Source: Bradyrhizobium lablabi (GTDB taxonomy: Bacteria; Pseudomonadota; Alphaproteobacteria; Rhizobiales; Xanthobacteraceae). From it: a stretch of DNA of 64,000 bases. The stretch covers positions 5,242,501 through 5,306,500 of the forward strand of contig NZ_LT670844.1 in NCBI RefSeq assembly GCF_900141755.1. The letters run 5' to 3'. The notes beneath the pieces were generated by a model, which saw only the letters and a program-made list of their open reading frames with translations, did no database searches and was not told where the DNA came from. Made by a program: the position numbers and the translations under genes. Shown in pieces: positions 52,252 through 60,815 of this stretch; within the stretch, counting starts at the first letter, position 1, and every line of letters begins with the position of its first letter.

Positions 52252-52779
52252 TCACCAGGGCAGGCCGCATAGGTCGATGGTGCCCTGCCGCGGCGCGCGC
52301 TTGAAATCGAAGACAAAGGGCGCCATCACCTCGAAGCGGATTTTTCCCTCCGCTTGCTCGGCGTAGATATCGCCGGCGAACGGATGCCAGCCGCGTGCCT
52401 GATAGAACGCATGATTATGCGGCTCGCAGAACAGAAGCGCGAACTGCACGGCCTCATTATCGCGCATGGTCTGAACCGCGGCGTTGAGCGCGATGCTGGC
52501 ATAGCCGCGGCCACGGCAATCGGCGCGGGTCGCAACCCCGCCGACGCCGCCGATATGAAATTTGCGGCCGTTCCAGATGACGGTCCGGAAGTAAATCCCG
52601 ACATGACAGGCAAGCCCGCCATCGGGCGCATCGATCAGCACGCGCAAATCGGCATGGGCCCATTTGACGTGACCCCAGCGCAGCATTTCGGCGCTATCGG
52701 GCGGCCAGACCGCGTCGAGCAACGGTTCTGCCAAAGGCCAGGCTTCGTTGCCGTTCAGGACGTCGATCTCGATGCTCAT
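52252..52779 (-). CDS. GNAT acetyltransferase, AAC(2')/NodA-like
   Basis: The 175-residue protein has GGVATRADCRGRGYASIALNA (acetyl-CoA loop, residues about 80-100) and the C-terminal FYQARGWHPFAG plus APRQGTIDLCGLPW ending, which I compare to aminoglycoside 2'-N-acetyltransferases and NodA acyltransferase. This comparison is from memory of those families. The Met at 52779 is chosen because the upstream extension crosses a low-complexity stretch. The acceptor substrate is unknown. Confidence 0.8.
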   Translation of the reverse strand: MSIEIDVLNGNEAWPLAEPLLDAVWPPDSAEMLRWGHVKWAHADLRVLIDAPDGGLACHVGIYFRTVIWNGRKFHIGGVGGVATRADCRGRGYASIALNAAVQTMRDNEAVQFALLFCEPHNHAFYQARGWHPFAGDIYAEQAEGKIRFEVMAPFVFDFKRAPRQGTIDLCGLPW

Positions 52780-52917
52780 GGTACCTATCCTCCGGCGCGG
52801 CGCCGCCTGATCGGGCGCCCTTTTACCGGTGACCCCGGTCACAGACCAGAGCGATGCGCCTTGCCGTGATATCGGCAAATGGTAATCTTTGCGCGATTTC
52901 AGCACGTGAGAACGTTT

Positions 52918-54654
52918 ATGCTCCGGTCTGCCGCCTTTGTCTCTGCGCTGTTGGCAGTCTGCCTTGCCAACCAAGCCGCCATGGCGGGCAAGCGCGTTGC
53001 CCTCGTGATCGGCAATTCGAGCTACCAGAACGTCGCCGCGCTCACCAATCCCGTCCACGACGCCGCCGCTGTCACCGAGATGTTCAAAAACGCGTCGTTC
53101 GACCTGGTCGAGTCGCGGCGCGATTTGACATCCCAGGAGATGCGCCGCGCGTTGCGGGATTTCGGCGACAAGGCGCGCGGCGCCGATATCGCGGTGATCT
53201 ATTTTGCCGGGCATGGGCTTGAGGTCGATGGGACAAACTACGTCGTTCCGGTCGACGCCGTTCTGGAACGTGACGCCGATGTCGACGACGAAGCCGTATC
53301 GCTGAACCGGATACTGGTGGCGGCCGAGCCGGCTACCAAACTGCGGCTGATCATTCTGGATGCCTGCCGCGACAATCCGTTCACGAAAAAAATGAAACGG
53401 ACAGTCGCCGCGCGGTCGCTCGGGCGCGGCCTGGTCGGCGTCGAGGCCAACCGGCCGAACACGTTCATTGCGTTTGCCGCGAAGGAAGGATCGACCGCGG
53501 CCGATGGCGACGGCCAGAACAGCCCGTTCTCGACGGCGCTGTTAAAACATCTGACCAGGCCAGGCCTCGATATTCGCAAGGCCTTCGGCTACGTCCGCGA
53601 CGACGTGATGAGCGCAACCGGCAACCAGCAGGAGCCCTACACCACCAACTCCTTGGGCGGCAATGACGTTGCGCTGGTGCCGGCTCCCGCCGCTGCGCCG
53701 GCCGCAAATGACAATGCCAACGCCGAGATTCGCCGCGACTATGAACTGGCCGAGCGCGTCGGCACCAAGGAAGCCTGGGACTCTTTTGTCGCGGCCCATC
53801 CGTCCGGCTTCTACGCGGACCTGGCGAAGGCACAGCGCAACAAACTCGCCGCCGAAACCGCGCGGATCGAGGCGACCGAGAAAGCCCGCCTCGCCGCGGA
53901 AGAGCAGGCAAGGCTGGCCGCCGAAGGCGCCAAGGCGAGCGAGCAGGCCAAGGCCGTGGCGCAGTCGAAGGCTGCCGAAGAGGCGAAACTGGCCGCGGAG
54001 AAGAAAACCCAGGTCGAGGACGCAAAGGTAGCGGCCGCAGAACGGGCCAAGGCGGCCGAGGACGCGCGCTTGGCCGGCGAAAAAGCCCGCATGGAGGCCG
54101 AGAAAGCAGCCGCAAGTAAGGCGGCTTCCGGCATCGCTCCAACCGCGATGGCCGTGCCGACAGCAGACAAGCCTGATGCCGCCAAATCAACAGGTCCCGC
54201 CGTGGCGGCGCGCACGCCCGGTCAGGCCAATCCCGATGCGACCAGATCCAATCAGCCCGCGCAGCCGGATCTTCCCCGGTTGTTACAAACCGAACTGCGC
54301 CGGGTCGGCTGCAAGAGCGGCGAAATTGATGGCGAATGGAATGCCTCAAGCCGCCGGGCGCTGTCGTCGTTCAACGACCACGCCGGGACCAAATTCGACG
54401 TCAAACTCGCCAGTACCGATGCGCTCGATGCGGTCAAGGCCAAAACGGGGCGGGTCTGCCCGCTCGATTGCGAGCGCGGTTTCCGCGCCGAGGGCGATCA
54501 TTGCGTCAAGATCACCTGCGACGCCGGCTATGTGCTGGGATCGAACGGCAGCTGCCAGAAGCGTCCACCGCAGGTCACCCAACGCGAGCGGCACGCGCCG
54601 GCTTCGCCGAGGCACAAATGTTTCGTCTACAACGGCGCATCAGTCTGCGAATAG
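52918..54654 (+). CDS. Secreted caspase-family protein with coiled coil and peptidoglycan-binding-like domain
   Basis: The 578-residue protein has a signal peptide (1-23), a caspase p20 domain (25-245) with His99 in YFAGHGL and Cys150 in ILDACRDNPF, a long Ala/Lys/Glu-rich coiled coil (about 305-400, with many KARLAAEEQ-type units), and a C-terminal domain (about 450-520) like peptidoglycan-binding type 1 (LQTELRRVGCKSGEIDGEWN). A Cys-rich tail follows. The start ATG 52918 opens the signal peptide. Together this suggests an envelope-anchored protease. Confidence 0.85.
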   Translation: MLRSAAFVSALLAVCLANQAAMAGKRVALVIGNSSYQNVAALTNPVHDAAAVTEMFKNASFDLVESRRDLTSQEMRRALRDFGDKARGADIAVIYFAGHGLEVDGTNYVVPVDAVLERDADVDDEAVSLNRILVAAEPATKLRLIILDACRDNPFTKKMKRTVAARSLGRGLVGVEANRPNTFIAFAAKEGSTAADGDGQNSPFSTALLKHLTRPGLDIRKAFGYVRDDVMSATGNQQEPYTTNSLGGNDVALVPAPAAAPAANDNANAEIRRDYELAERVGTKEAWDSFVAAHPSGFYADLAKAQRNKLAAETARIEATEKARLAAEEQARLAAEGAKASEQAKAVAQSKAAEEAKLAAEKKTQVEDAKVAAAERAKAAEDARLAGEKARMEAEKAAASKAASGIAPTAMAVPTADKPDAAKSTGPAVAARTPGQANPDATRSNQPAQPDLPRLLQTELRRVGCKSGEIDGEWNASSRRALSSFNDHAGTKFDVKLASTDALDAVKAKTGRVCPLDCERGFRAEGDHCVKITCDAGYVLGSNGSCQKRPPQVTQRERHAPASPRHKCFVYNGASVCE

Positions 54655-54700
54655 AAACTGAGCGTAGAGCCCAGCGTGACCGCTTGGTTGCGGCGGCCGC

Positions 54701-55201
54701 TCAGTAAGCCTCACAATGGGTTCGCGTGATTTGCGGGTGAGCGCAATAGGCAACGGAGTCGGAACCTCTATAGAAGGTGTACACGCGCTTGCCGGGCTTG
54801 AGTCGATCCTCGATCGTCATCTTGCAGTCGTTGCCGCGGATCGTCATCATCACAATGGTGATATTGTTCGGGTAGTCCCGAACCGCACGAAGCGTGTGCC
54901 TTCCCACCACGTTGAGCGTAGTAGAGCCGCCGGGCGCCTCTGTCCTTTTACCCAGGACCGCATTCAAATTAGTTCTTCCGCTCGCGCTCGAGTTCACGTC
55001 AAGACTTGCCGTGCGATCGGTCGAGAGCACAGCCGTGCCTTCAGCGTGAAAACGAAAGTCCTTTATCGGGGGCTGCTGGCAATTCGCAATACCGTCATAG
55101 CTGAAGCGGCCACGGATCAGGGGGCTTGCCGCTTCGCTTGCGGATGCCAGACATGCAGCGATCACAATCCATGCAATCAGGTAGCCCGACTTGAAATTCA
55201 C
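54701..55201 (-). CDS. Hypothetical secreted protein
   Basis: The 166-residue protein has a clear signal peptide (MNFKSGYLIAWIVIAACLAS, cleavage after SEA) and a beta-rich mature part with Cys pairs. No family is recognised. It lies between the converging caspase gene and divergent from sodB. Secretion is the only feature I can support. Confidence 0.65.
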   Translation of the reverse strand: MNFKSGYLIAWIVIAACLASASEAASPLIRGRFSYDGIANCQQPPIKDFRFHAEGTAVLSTDRTASLDVNSSASGRTNLNAVLGKRTEAPGGSTTLNVVGRHTLRAVRDYPNNITIVMMTIRGNDCKMTIEDRLKPGKRVYTFYRGSDSVAYCAHPQITRTHCEAY

Positions 55202-55390
55202 GGTTTCACCCGCCCTTTAGCAATCAATTCTCGGCAATTCTTTGGGATTAAATTCCATGGCAGGATGGTTTGCAATTGCCGTTACTTGCGGCAGCGGCGG
55301 TTTTTCGCAAATTGCTGGCCTAACACGGATGGAACCTTCTATAAGAGTTTTCGTTAAGCCAACGTCTCCCATCATTGCGGACATCACCCC

Positions 55391-55987
55391 ATGACCTTCA
55401 CGCTTCCCTCCCTTCCTTACGCCTATGATGCGCTCCAGCCCCATATGTCCAAGGAAACGCTGGAATATCACCACGACAAGCATCATCAGGCCTATGTGAC
55501 CAACGCCAACAATCTGCTGAAAGGCACCGAATTCGAGGGCAAGTCCCTCGAGGAGATCGTCAAGGGCTCGTTCGGCAAGAATGTGCCGCTCTTCAACAAT
55601 GCCGGCCAGCACTACAACCACCTGCACTTCTGGAACTGGATGAAGCCCAATGGCGGCGGCAACAAATTGCCCGGCCGCCTGGAAAAGAAGATCACCGAGG
55701 ACCTCGGCGGCCTGGAAAAGTTCAAGGCTGATTTCGCCGCCGCCGGCGTCGGTCAGTTCGGCTCCGGCTGGGCTTGGCTGTCGGTGAAGAACGGCAAGCT
55801 TGAAATCTCCAAGACCCCCAACGGTGAGAACCCGCTGGTGCATGGCGCCACGCCGATCCTCGGCGTCGACGTCTGGGAGCATTCCTACTACATCGACTAT
55901 CGCAACCGCCGCCCGGATTATCTGAAGGCGTGGATCGATCACCTGGTGAACTGGGAATACGTCGACCAGCTGTTCTCCAAGGTCTGA
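55391..55987 (+). CDS. sodB: Superoxide dismutase [Fe]
   Basis: The 198-residue enzyme dismutates superoxide to O2 and H2O2 in the cytoplasm. Metal ligands are H27 in LEYHHDKHH, a His in NNAGQHYNHLHFW, and Asp and His in DVWEHSYYIDY. Iron- versus manganese-type cannot be fixed with certainty, but FGSGWAWL and AGQHYNH fit the Fe type. ATG 55391 begins MTFTLPSLPYAYDAL, the standard start. A palindromic repeat follows the gene. Confidence 0.93.
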   Translation: MTFTLPSLPYAYDALQPHMSKETLEYHHDKHHQAYVTNANNLLKGTEFEGKSLEEIVKGSFGKNVPLFNNAGQHYNHLHFWNWMKPNGGGNKLPGRLEKKITEDLGGLEKFKADFAAAGVGQFGSGWAWLSVKNGKLEISKTPNGENPLVHGATPILGVDVWEHSYYIDYRNRRPDYLKAWIDHLVNWEYVDQLFSKV

Positions 55988-56017
55988 TCTGACGGCATCT
56001 ATTCTCCCCAGGCTTTT

Positions 56018-56108
56018 CGTCATGGCCGGGCTTGTCCCGGCCATCCACGTCTTTCTTGCCGCAAGGCTCGTTAAGACGTGGATGCCCGGGACGGGCCCGG
56101 GCATGACG
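56018..56108. repeat. Extragenic palindromic repeat (gtcatggccggg family), copy 2
   Basis: It opens with cgtcatggccgggcttgtcc and closes with gatgcccgggacgggcccgg gcatgacg; the same central aagacgtggatg segment as in copy 1 (602-687) is present. It lies 30 nt after sodB and probably terminates its transcript. Confidence 0.85.
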
Positions 56109-56279
56109 AGTTTTGCGATACGATTCATTGGCTGCATTTCGACTCAGCCCCGGGCTGGCCGCAGCAATCCCGCATGGGCATCCATGAGGCGCGCATGGGT
56201 CTTGGCCTTGTTCCATTTGCATCGCTCGTCCGGCGAGCCTAAGCAGAATTAACTTCCTTTCCCCACCAGACCCGCCCCC

Positions 56280-56882
56280 TTGCTAGAACCCCCGTTAAAA
56301 GATCCGGCGCCTGCCGATGACGCCGCCGACGCCGAGCCGCGTCCGCCCCGCAAGCGCAAGCCGATCGGCTGGTCGATGATCGTGATCGGCGTCTTGGTCG
56401 TGGTTTCAGCGGCGCTGGTGTACCGGCGCGACGGCATCAACGGCGTCACGGAAATCCTGAGCCATGATCTGGCGCTGTTCGGCGGCATCCTGCCGCGGGT
56501 GCTGGCGGGCTGCCTGCTCGGCGCTTTTATCGCGGAAATCCTGCCGCACGAAAAAGTGTCGCGCTCGCTCGGGCCGAATTCGGGGCTCAAGGGCCTTTTG
56601 ATCGGAACGGCGTTCGGCGCGATCCTGCCGGGCGGGCCGTTCACCGCCTATCCGGTGGCGAGCGCATTGCTCACCGTCGGCGCCGATTTTGGCGCCACCA
56701 TCGCCATGGTGGTGAGCTGGACCCTGATCGGCTACGGCCGCGCGGTGGCCTGGGAAATACCGATCATGGGTACCGATTTCACGCTGTGGCGCATCGTGAT
56801 CTCGTTGCCGCTGCCGCTGCTCGCCGGCGCGCTTGGGCGTTTTGTCTATGTCCGGATGTATCCCAAGGGCGAGGCGGAATGA
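56280..56882 (+). CDS. Permease, first half of a split ArsP/DUF318-like transporter
   Basis: The 200-residue protein has a cytoplasmic Pro-rich N-terminus (1-28) and about four to five helices, with ILPRVLAGCLLGAFIAEILP and GTAFGAILPGGPFTAYPVAS. The PGGPF turn recurs in the next gene as PGGPV, the repeated motif of the DUF318/permease fold. It uses a TTG start at 56280; an alternative start is not obvious. It overlaps the next gene by ATGA. The substrate is unknown. Confidence 0.78.
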   Translation: MLEPPLKDPAPADDAADAEPRPPRKRKPIGWSMIVIGVLVVVSAALVYRRDGINGVTEILSHDLALFGGILPRVLAGCLLGAFIAEILPHEKVSRSLGPNSGLKGLLIGTAFGAILPGGPFTAYPVASALLTVGADFGATIAMVVSWTLIGYGRAVAWEIPIMGTDFTLWRIVISLPLPLLAGALGRFVYVRMYPKGEAE

Positions 56883-57379
56883 GCGCCGCCCTGCTCATCG
56901 ATATCATCCTGTGGGGCTCGGTCGCAGCCGTCGGCTTCATCGCCTTTCAGCGCGGCCCCACCGTGCTGACTTCCTCGCTGCGCGAAGGCACCATGGATTT
57001 TATCAACATCGTGCCGCGCATTGGGCTGGGCGTAATCGGCTCGGGCTATATCGCCGCCGCGATTCCGCAGGAAATCATCACCGGCTGGCTCGGCCCCAAC
57101 TCGGGCTGGCTGGGGGTGCTCACCGCCGTGATCGCGGGCGCGGCGACGCCGGGCGGGCCGGTGGTCGGATTTTCCATCGGCGCGGTGGCGCTGAAGGCCG
57201 GCGGCGGCCCGCCGCAGGTGATCGCCTATGTGATCGCCTGGGCGCTGTTCGCGTTTCAGCGGCTGTTGCTGTGGGAAATCCCCTTCATGCCGGCCCGTTT
57301 CGTCTGGTTCCGCGCCGCGGTGTCGGTGCCGTTCCCGTTCGTGGCCGCCGCCATCGCGATGGCGATCGGGAAGCCGTGA
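56879..57379 (+). CDS. Permease, second half of a split ArsP/DUF318-like transporter
   Basis: The 166-residue protein contains IVPRIGLGVIGSGYIAAAIP, GLVLGPNS-type GWLGPNSGWLG and AGAATPGGPVVGF, mirroring the first half. In most ArsP-like permeases both halves are one polypeptide of about 300 residues; here they are separate genes with a 4-nt overlap. The two products probably assemble as one transporter. Confidence 0.8.
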   Translation: MSAALLIDIILWGSVAAVGFIAFQRGPTVLTSSLREGTMDFINIVPRIGLGVIGSGYIAAAIPQEIITGWLGPNSGWLGVLTAVIAGAATPGGPVVGFSIGAVALKAGGGPPQVIAYVIAWALFAFQRLLLWEIPFMPARFVWFRAAVSVPFPFVAAAIAMAIGKP

Positions 57380-57503
57380 GGGCCTGCCAACAACCTTTCC
57401 CGTTCCTGGCGAACTTAATTTGGTGAGTTCAGGAATTGGCAAGGATGGTCTCCGGCTCAGTCGGAGGCTTCCTAAGACGTGCTGAAAGCTCTATATTTTG
57501 AAC

Positions 57504-57731
57504 ATGACCCGATTGCTCGAACAGGCCGTTGAGGCTGTCCGTGTCCTCCCCGACGACGTGCAGGACGATCTTGCGCGGATGCTTCTCCAACTTGCGGGCG
57601 TTGAGCAACCGCCTTACGAACTGACGCCCGAAGAAGCAGCCGACATCGACGCTTCACTCGCCGAAGCCGATCGCGGGGAGTTTGCGACGGACGAAGAAGT
57701 CCGCGCCATGTGGGCAAAGCATGGCCTGTGA
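57504..57731 (+). CDS. Antitoxin of a type II toxin-antitoxin pair
   Basis: The 75-residue acidic protein (MTRLLEQAVEAVRVLPDDVQ, then TPEEAADIDASLAEADRGEF) matches the small RelB/ParD-like antitoxins that accompany ParE/RelE toxins. It neutralises the toxin and probably represses the operon. The toxin start overlaps its stop as GTGA. Start ATG 57504 is preferred over TTG 57498. Confidence 0.8.
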   Translation: MTRLLEQAVEAVRVLPDDVQDDLARMLLQLAGVEQPPYELTPEEAADIDASLAEADRGEFATDEEVRAMWAKHGL

Positions 57732-58003
57732 AAGTCCGCTACACACGCCGGGCAATCCGGCAAATGACCGACATACTCGACTACATTGAAGCCCGTTCGC
57801 CGCAAGGCGCAGAGAACGTCAAGAGACGGCTAAAGGCCGCCATTGATCTACTCGCTGACCATCCCAAAAGCGGACGCGCCACGAACAAGCGCGACCTCCG
57901 CCGCTTCGTGGCAAATCCGTAACCTTATGTCATCTTCTACCGAACGGACGCGACCGGGATTGTCATTCACGGCGTTCGCCACACCGCCCGTCGTCCCCGT
58001 TAA
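57728..58003 (+). pseudogene. RelE/ParE-family toxin with an internal stop codon
   Basis: From GTG 57728 the frame encodes VKVRYTRRAIRQMTDILDYI ... KRDLRRFVANP, the start of a ParE toxin, then a TAA at 57920-57922. Beyond it the same frame continues as PYVIFYRTDATGIVIHGVRH and TARRPR before TAA 58001, the usual toxin C-terminus. One base change (TAT or TAC to TAA) would restore a 91-residue toxin with NPYPYVIFYR. The toxin is therefore a nonsense pseudogene unless the base is a sequencing error. Confidence 0.8.
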
Positions 58004-58035
58004 GGCTGCCACGCTTTCGTTTGTAGACAGCCGTT

Positions 58036-58052
58036 ATGTTATAATATAACAT
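58036..58052. promoter_or_regulatory. Zur box (zinc-responsive operator)
   Basis: The perfect 17-bp palindrome atgttataatataacat matches the alphaproteobacterial Zur consensus (core ATGTTATAxTATAACAT) as I know it. It lies 6 nt before the ATG of the first gene of a zinc-uptake operon, the right place to repress it when zinc is plentiful. The A+T-rich centre probably also contains the -10 element. Confidence 0.92.
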
Positions 58053-58058
58053 TTTTTG

Positions 58059-58253
58059 ATGGTTCCAGCCGATCCCCATAGCCACGCCCACGACCATGGC
58101 CACGTGCATGCCCACAGCCATGGGCTGTCCTCGCCGCATCCGGCGCAAGCCGCGCCGTGGTCGATCCTGCGCATGCCCGTGCTGTCGCGGCTTGGTGCTG
58201 CGGTCGCGGTCAGTGCGGTCATGTGGGCCGTCGTCTGGCTTTCGATGAGGTGA
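58059..58253 (+). CDS. Small His-rich membrane protein of the zinc operon
   Basis: This 64-residue protein has a His-rich N-terminus (MVPADPHSHAHDHGHVHAHS, then HGLSSPH) and one C-terminal membrane helix (LGAAVAVSAVMWAVVWLSM). It is the first gene after the Zur box and ends 2 nt before znuC. The His cluster can bind zinc, so a zinc-collecting or regulatory role is plausible but unproven. It is too short for most annotation pipelines. Confidence 0.75.
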   Translation: MVPADPHSHAHDHGHVHAHSHGLSSPHPAQAAPWSILRMPVLSRLGAAVAVSAVMWAVVWLSMR

Positions 58254-58255
58254 GC

Positions 58256-59014
58256 ATGGCCGCGCAACTCAAATTCCGCGACGTCACGCTGGGCTACGAC
58301 CGCCATCCGGCGGTGCATCATCTCTCCGGCGAAGTGGCCGCCGGCGCGCTGCTCGCGATCGTCGGCCCCAACGGTGCCGGCAAGTCGACGCTGTTTCGCG
58401 GGCTGGTCGGCATCCTAAAGCCGCTTTCGGGTTCGATCGAAACCGGCGGTCTCGATCTCAGGGATATCGCCTATCTGCCGCAGACGGCCGACATCGACCG
58501 CAGCTTTCCGATCTCGGTCTATGATTTCGTCGGCACCGGGTTGTGGCGCGCCACCGGATTCTTCGGCGGCATGGGTAAAGCCGCGCGCGAAAAGATCGCG
58601 CAGGCGCTGTTAGCCGTCGGCCTCAACGGCTTTGAGAACCGCCCGATCGGCACGCTGTCGGGCGGGCAGATGCAGCGCCTGCTGTTTGCCCGCGTGCTGC
58701 TGCAGGATGCGCGGTTGATCGTGCTGGACGAGCCCTTTAACGCCATCGACGCCAAAACCTCGGCCGATCTCTTGGCGCTGGTGCGGCGCTGGCACGCTGA
58801 AAAGCGCACCGTGCTGGCGGCGCTGCACGACATGGATCTCGTCCGGGCCAATTTCCCGGAAACCCTGCTGCTGGCGCGCGGGCCGGTCGCCTGGGGCGCC
58901 ACGGCCGAGGTCCTGACCGCGGAAAACCTCACCGAGGCGCGGCGGATGTGCGAAGCGTTCGACGACAGTGCCGGCGCCTGCGCGGTGACCGATCTGCCGT
59001 CGCGGGCGGCCTGA
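58256..59014 (+). CDS. znuC: Zinc ABC transporter ATP-binding protein
   Basis: The 252-residue ATPase has Walker A GPNGAGKST, the signature LSGGQMQ, and Walker B RLIVLDEPF. The start MAAQLKFRDVTLGYD at 58256 lies just after the small membrane protein. It powers zinc import with ZnuB and ZnuA. Because of the Zur box, zinc rather than manganese is the inferred metal. Confidence 0.88.
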   Translation: MAAQLKFRDVTLGYDRHPAVHHLSGEVAAGALLAIVGPNGAGKSTLFRGLVGILKPLSGSIETGGLDLRDIAYLPQTADIDRSFPISVYDFVGTGLWRATGFFGGMGKAAREKIAQALLAVGLNGFENRPIGTLSGGQMQRLLFARVLLQDARLIVLDEPFNAIDAKTSADLLALVRRWHAEKRTVLAALHDMDLVRANFPETLLLARGPVAWGATAEVLTAENLTEARRMCEAFDDSAGACAVTDLPSRAA

Positions 59015-59016
59015 CC

Positions 59017-59889
59017 GTGCTGATCTATGATGCGCTGATCGCGCCCTTTACCGACTTCGAATTCATGCGCCGGGCGCTTGCCGCCGTGATCGCGCTTTCG
59101 CTCGGTGGCGCACCGATCGGGGTATTTTTGATGCTGCGGCGGATGAGCCTGGTTGGCGACGCCATGGCGCACGCGATCCTGCCGGGGGCGGCGATCGGCT
59201 TCTTGCTGTCCGGCCTCAATCTGTTCGCGATGACGACCGGCGGATTGATCGCAGGCTTTACGGTCGCAATTCTTGCCGGCGTGGTCGCGCGCACCACCGA
59301 GCTGAAGGAAGACGCTTCTCTCGCCACCTTCTATCTGGTGTCGCTGGCGCTTGGCGTGACGATCGTCTCGGTCAAGGGCACCAACATCGACCTCCTGCAC
59401 GTTTTGTTCGGCAATATCCTGGCGATGGACGACCAGACCCTGCTGGTGATCGCCTTCAACGCCACAATCACTTTGATCGTGCTGGCGGTGATCTACCGCC
59501 CGCTGGTCATTGAAAGCGTCGATCCGCTGTTCCTGCGCACCGTGAGCCGGGCCGGTGCGCCCTCGCATCTGGCGTTCCTGGCGCTGGTCGTCATCAACCT
59601 CGTCAACGGCTTTCATGCACTCGGCACTCTATTGGCGGTCGGGCTGATGATCCTGCCCGCCGGCATCGCCCGGTTCTGGTCGCGCGATATCACCGGCATG
59701 ATCTGCATCGCGGTCGTCAGCGCTGCCGTGTCGGGCTATGCGGGGCTCGTGCTGTCGTTTCAAACAAGGGTGCCGTCGGGCCCCGCGATCATCCTGGTGG
59801 CGGCATTGCTCTATGTCGGCTCGGTCTTGTTCGGCAGTGTCAGCGGCGTGGTCCGGCAGCTATTTCCCGGCCGTCACCTCGAAGCCTAG
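59017..59889 (+). CDS. znuB: Zinc ABC transporter permease
   Basis: The 290-residue protein of the ABC-3 family starts at a GTG 2 nt after znuC (VLIYDALIAPFTDFEFMRRA). It has about eight membrane helices and the family segment GDAMAHAILPGAAIGF (coupling helix) near residue 48. It forms the membrane channel of the zinc importer. Confidence 0.88.
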   Translation: MLIYDALIAPFTDFEFMRRALAAVIALSLGGAPIGVFLMLRRMSLVGDAMAHAILPGAAIGFLLSGLNLFAMTTGGLIAGFTVAILAGVVARTTELKEDASLATFYLVSLALGVTIVSVKGTNIDLLHVLFGNILAMDDQTLLVIAFNATITLIVLAVIYRPLVIESVDPLFLRTVSRAGAPSHLAFLALVVINLVNGFHALGTLLAVGLMILPAGIARFWSRDITGMICIAVVSAAVSGYAGLVLSFQTRVPSGPAIILVAALLYVGSVLFGSVSGVVRQLFPGRHLEA

Positions 59890-59890
59890 C

Positions 59891-60760
59891 ATGCGGCGTC
59901 TCTGGCTCATTTGTCTGGCGCTCGTGGCTTCAGTAGCTCCGCTGCATGCGCAGGATCGAATGAACGTCGTTGCCAGCTTTTCGATCCTTGGCGATATTGT
60001 CCGCAATGTCGGCGGCGATCGCGTCAATGTCACCGCGTTGGTCGGTCCCGATGGCGACGTGCATGTCTATACGCCGGCGCCCGCGGATGCCGAGAAGGTC
60101 GCGAATGCAAAACTCCTGATCATCAACGGCCTTGGTCTGGAGGGCTGGCTGCCGCGGCTGTTGCAGGCCTCCGGCAGCAAGGCGCCGATCATCACCGCGA
60201 CCAAAGGCATCGCTCTGCTGAAACTTGGCTCCGATGCCGATCCGCATGCCTGGCAATCGGTAGCCAACGCCAAAATCTATGTGGCCAACATCCGCGACGC
60301 GGTGGTTGCCGCCGACCCGGCGGACGCCGAATTCTTCCGCGCCAATGCGAAAGCCTATCTGGCAAAGCTCGATGCGCTGGAGCGCGAGGTGCGCGAGGCA
60401 ATTGCCAAGATCCCGCAAGACCGCCGCAAGGTGATCTCGACCCATGACGCCTTCGGCTATTTTGCCGCTGCCTACGGCGTTGAATTCATCGCGCCGGAGG
60501 GCGTTTCCACCGAATCCGAGCCCAGCGCGCGCGACATCGCAGGCATCATCACCCAGATCAAAACTTCGAAAATCCCGGCGGTTTTTCTTGAAAATATCAG
60601 CGATCCGCGGCTGATCCAGCGGATCGCAGCGGAGACCGGCGCCAAGATCGGCGGGACGCTCTATTCCGACAGTTTGACCGGTGAAAAGGGCGATGCCCCC
60701 ACTTACATTGATATGGTCAGGCACAATATAAAGACCCTGACCAGCGCGCTTGCCGGTTAG
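59891..60760 (+). CDS. znuA: Zinc/manganese ABC transporter substrate-binding protein
   Basis: The 289-residue periplasmic cluster-A1 binding protein has a signal peptide (MRRLWLICLALVASVAPLHA) and metal-ligand candidates at GPDGDVHVYTP (His), DADPHAW (His), STHDAFGYF (His) and the C-terminal Asp of TLYSDSL. It lacks the His-rich loop of many ZnuA proteins; the small His-rich protein upstream and the COG0523 protein downstream may take that role. Starts 1 nt after znuB. Confidence 0.88.
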   Translation: MRRLWLICLALVASVAPLHAQDRMNVVASFSILGDIVRNVGGDRVNVTALVGPDGDVHVYTPAPADAEKVANAKLLIINGLGLEGWLPRLLQASGSKAPIITATKGIALLKLGSDADPHAWQSVANAKIYVANIRDAVVAADPADAEFFRANAKAYLAKLDALEREVREAIAKIPQDRRKVISTHDAFGYFAAAYGVEFIAPEGVSTESEPSARDIAGIITQIKTSKIPAVFLENISDPRLIQRIAAETGAKIGGTLYSDSLTGEKGDAPTYIDMVRHNIKTLTSALAG

Positions 60761-60815
60761 GGCAGGGCCCCCCTGCCGCGGGCGCGCGCCTACCAAGTCG
60801 CGTCCCGGAGCTATC

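Noticed and set aside
57710..57922. Complete 70-residue toxin read from an upstream ATG
   Set aside because: The GTG overlapping the antitoxin stop is the normal start, and conserved toxin sequence continues past the TAA, so the short form is a truncation.
60762..60815. Terminator between znuA and the COG0523 gene
   Set aside because: A hairpin ggcagg...cctgcc is present but there is no T-run and the GTPase gene fits the Zur operon, so read-through is expected.
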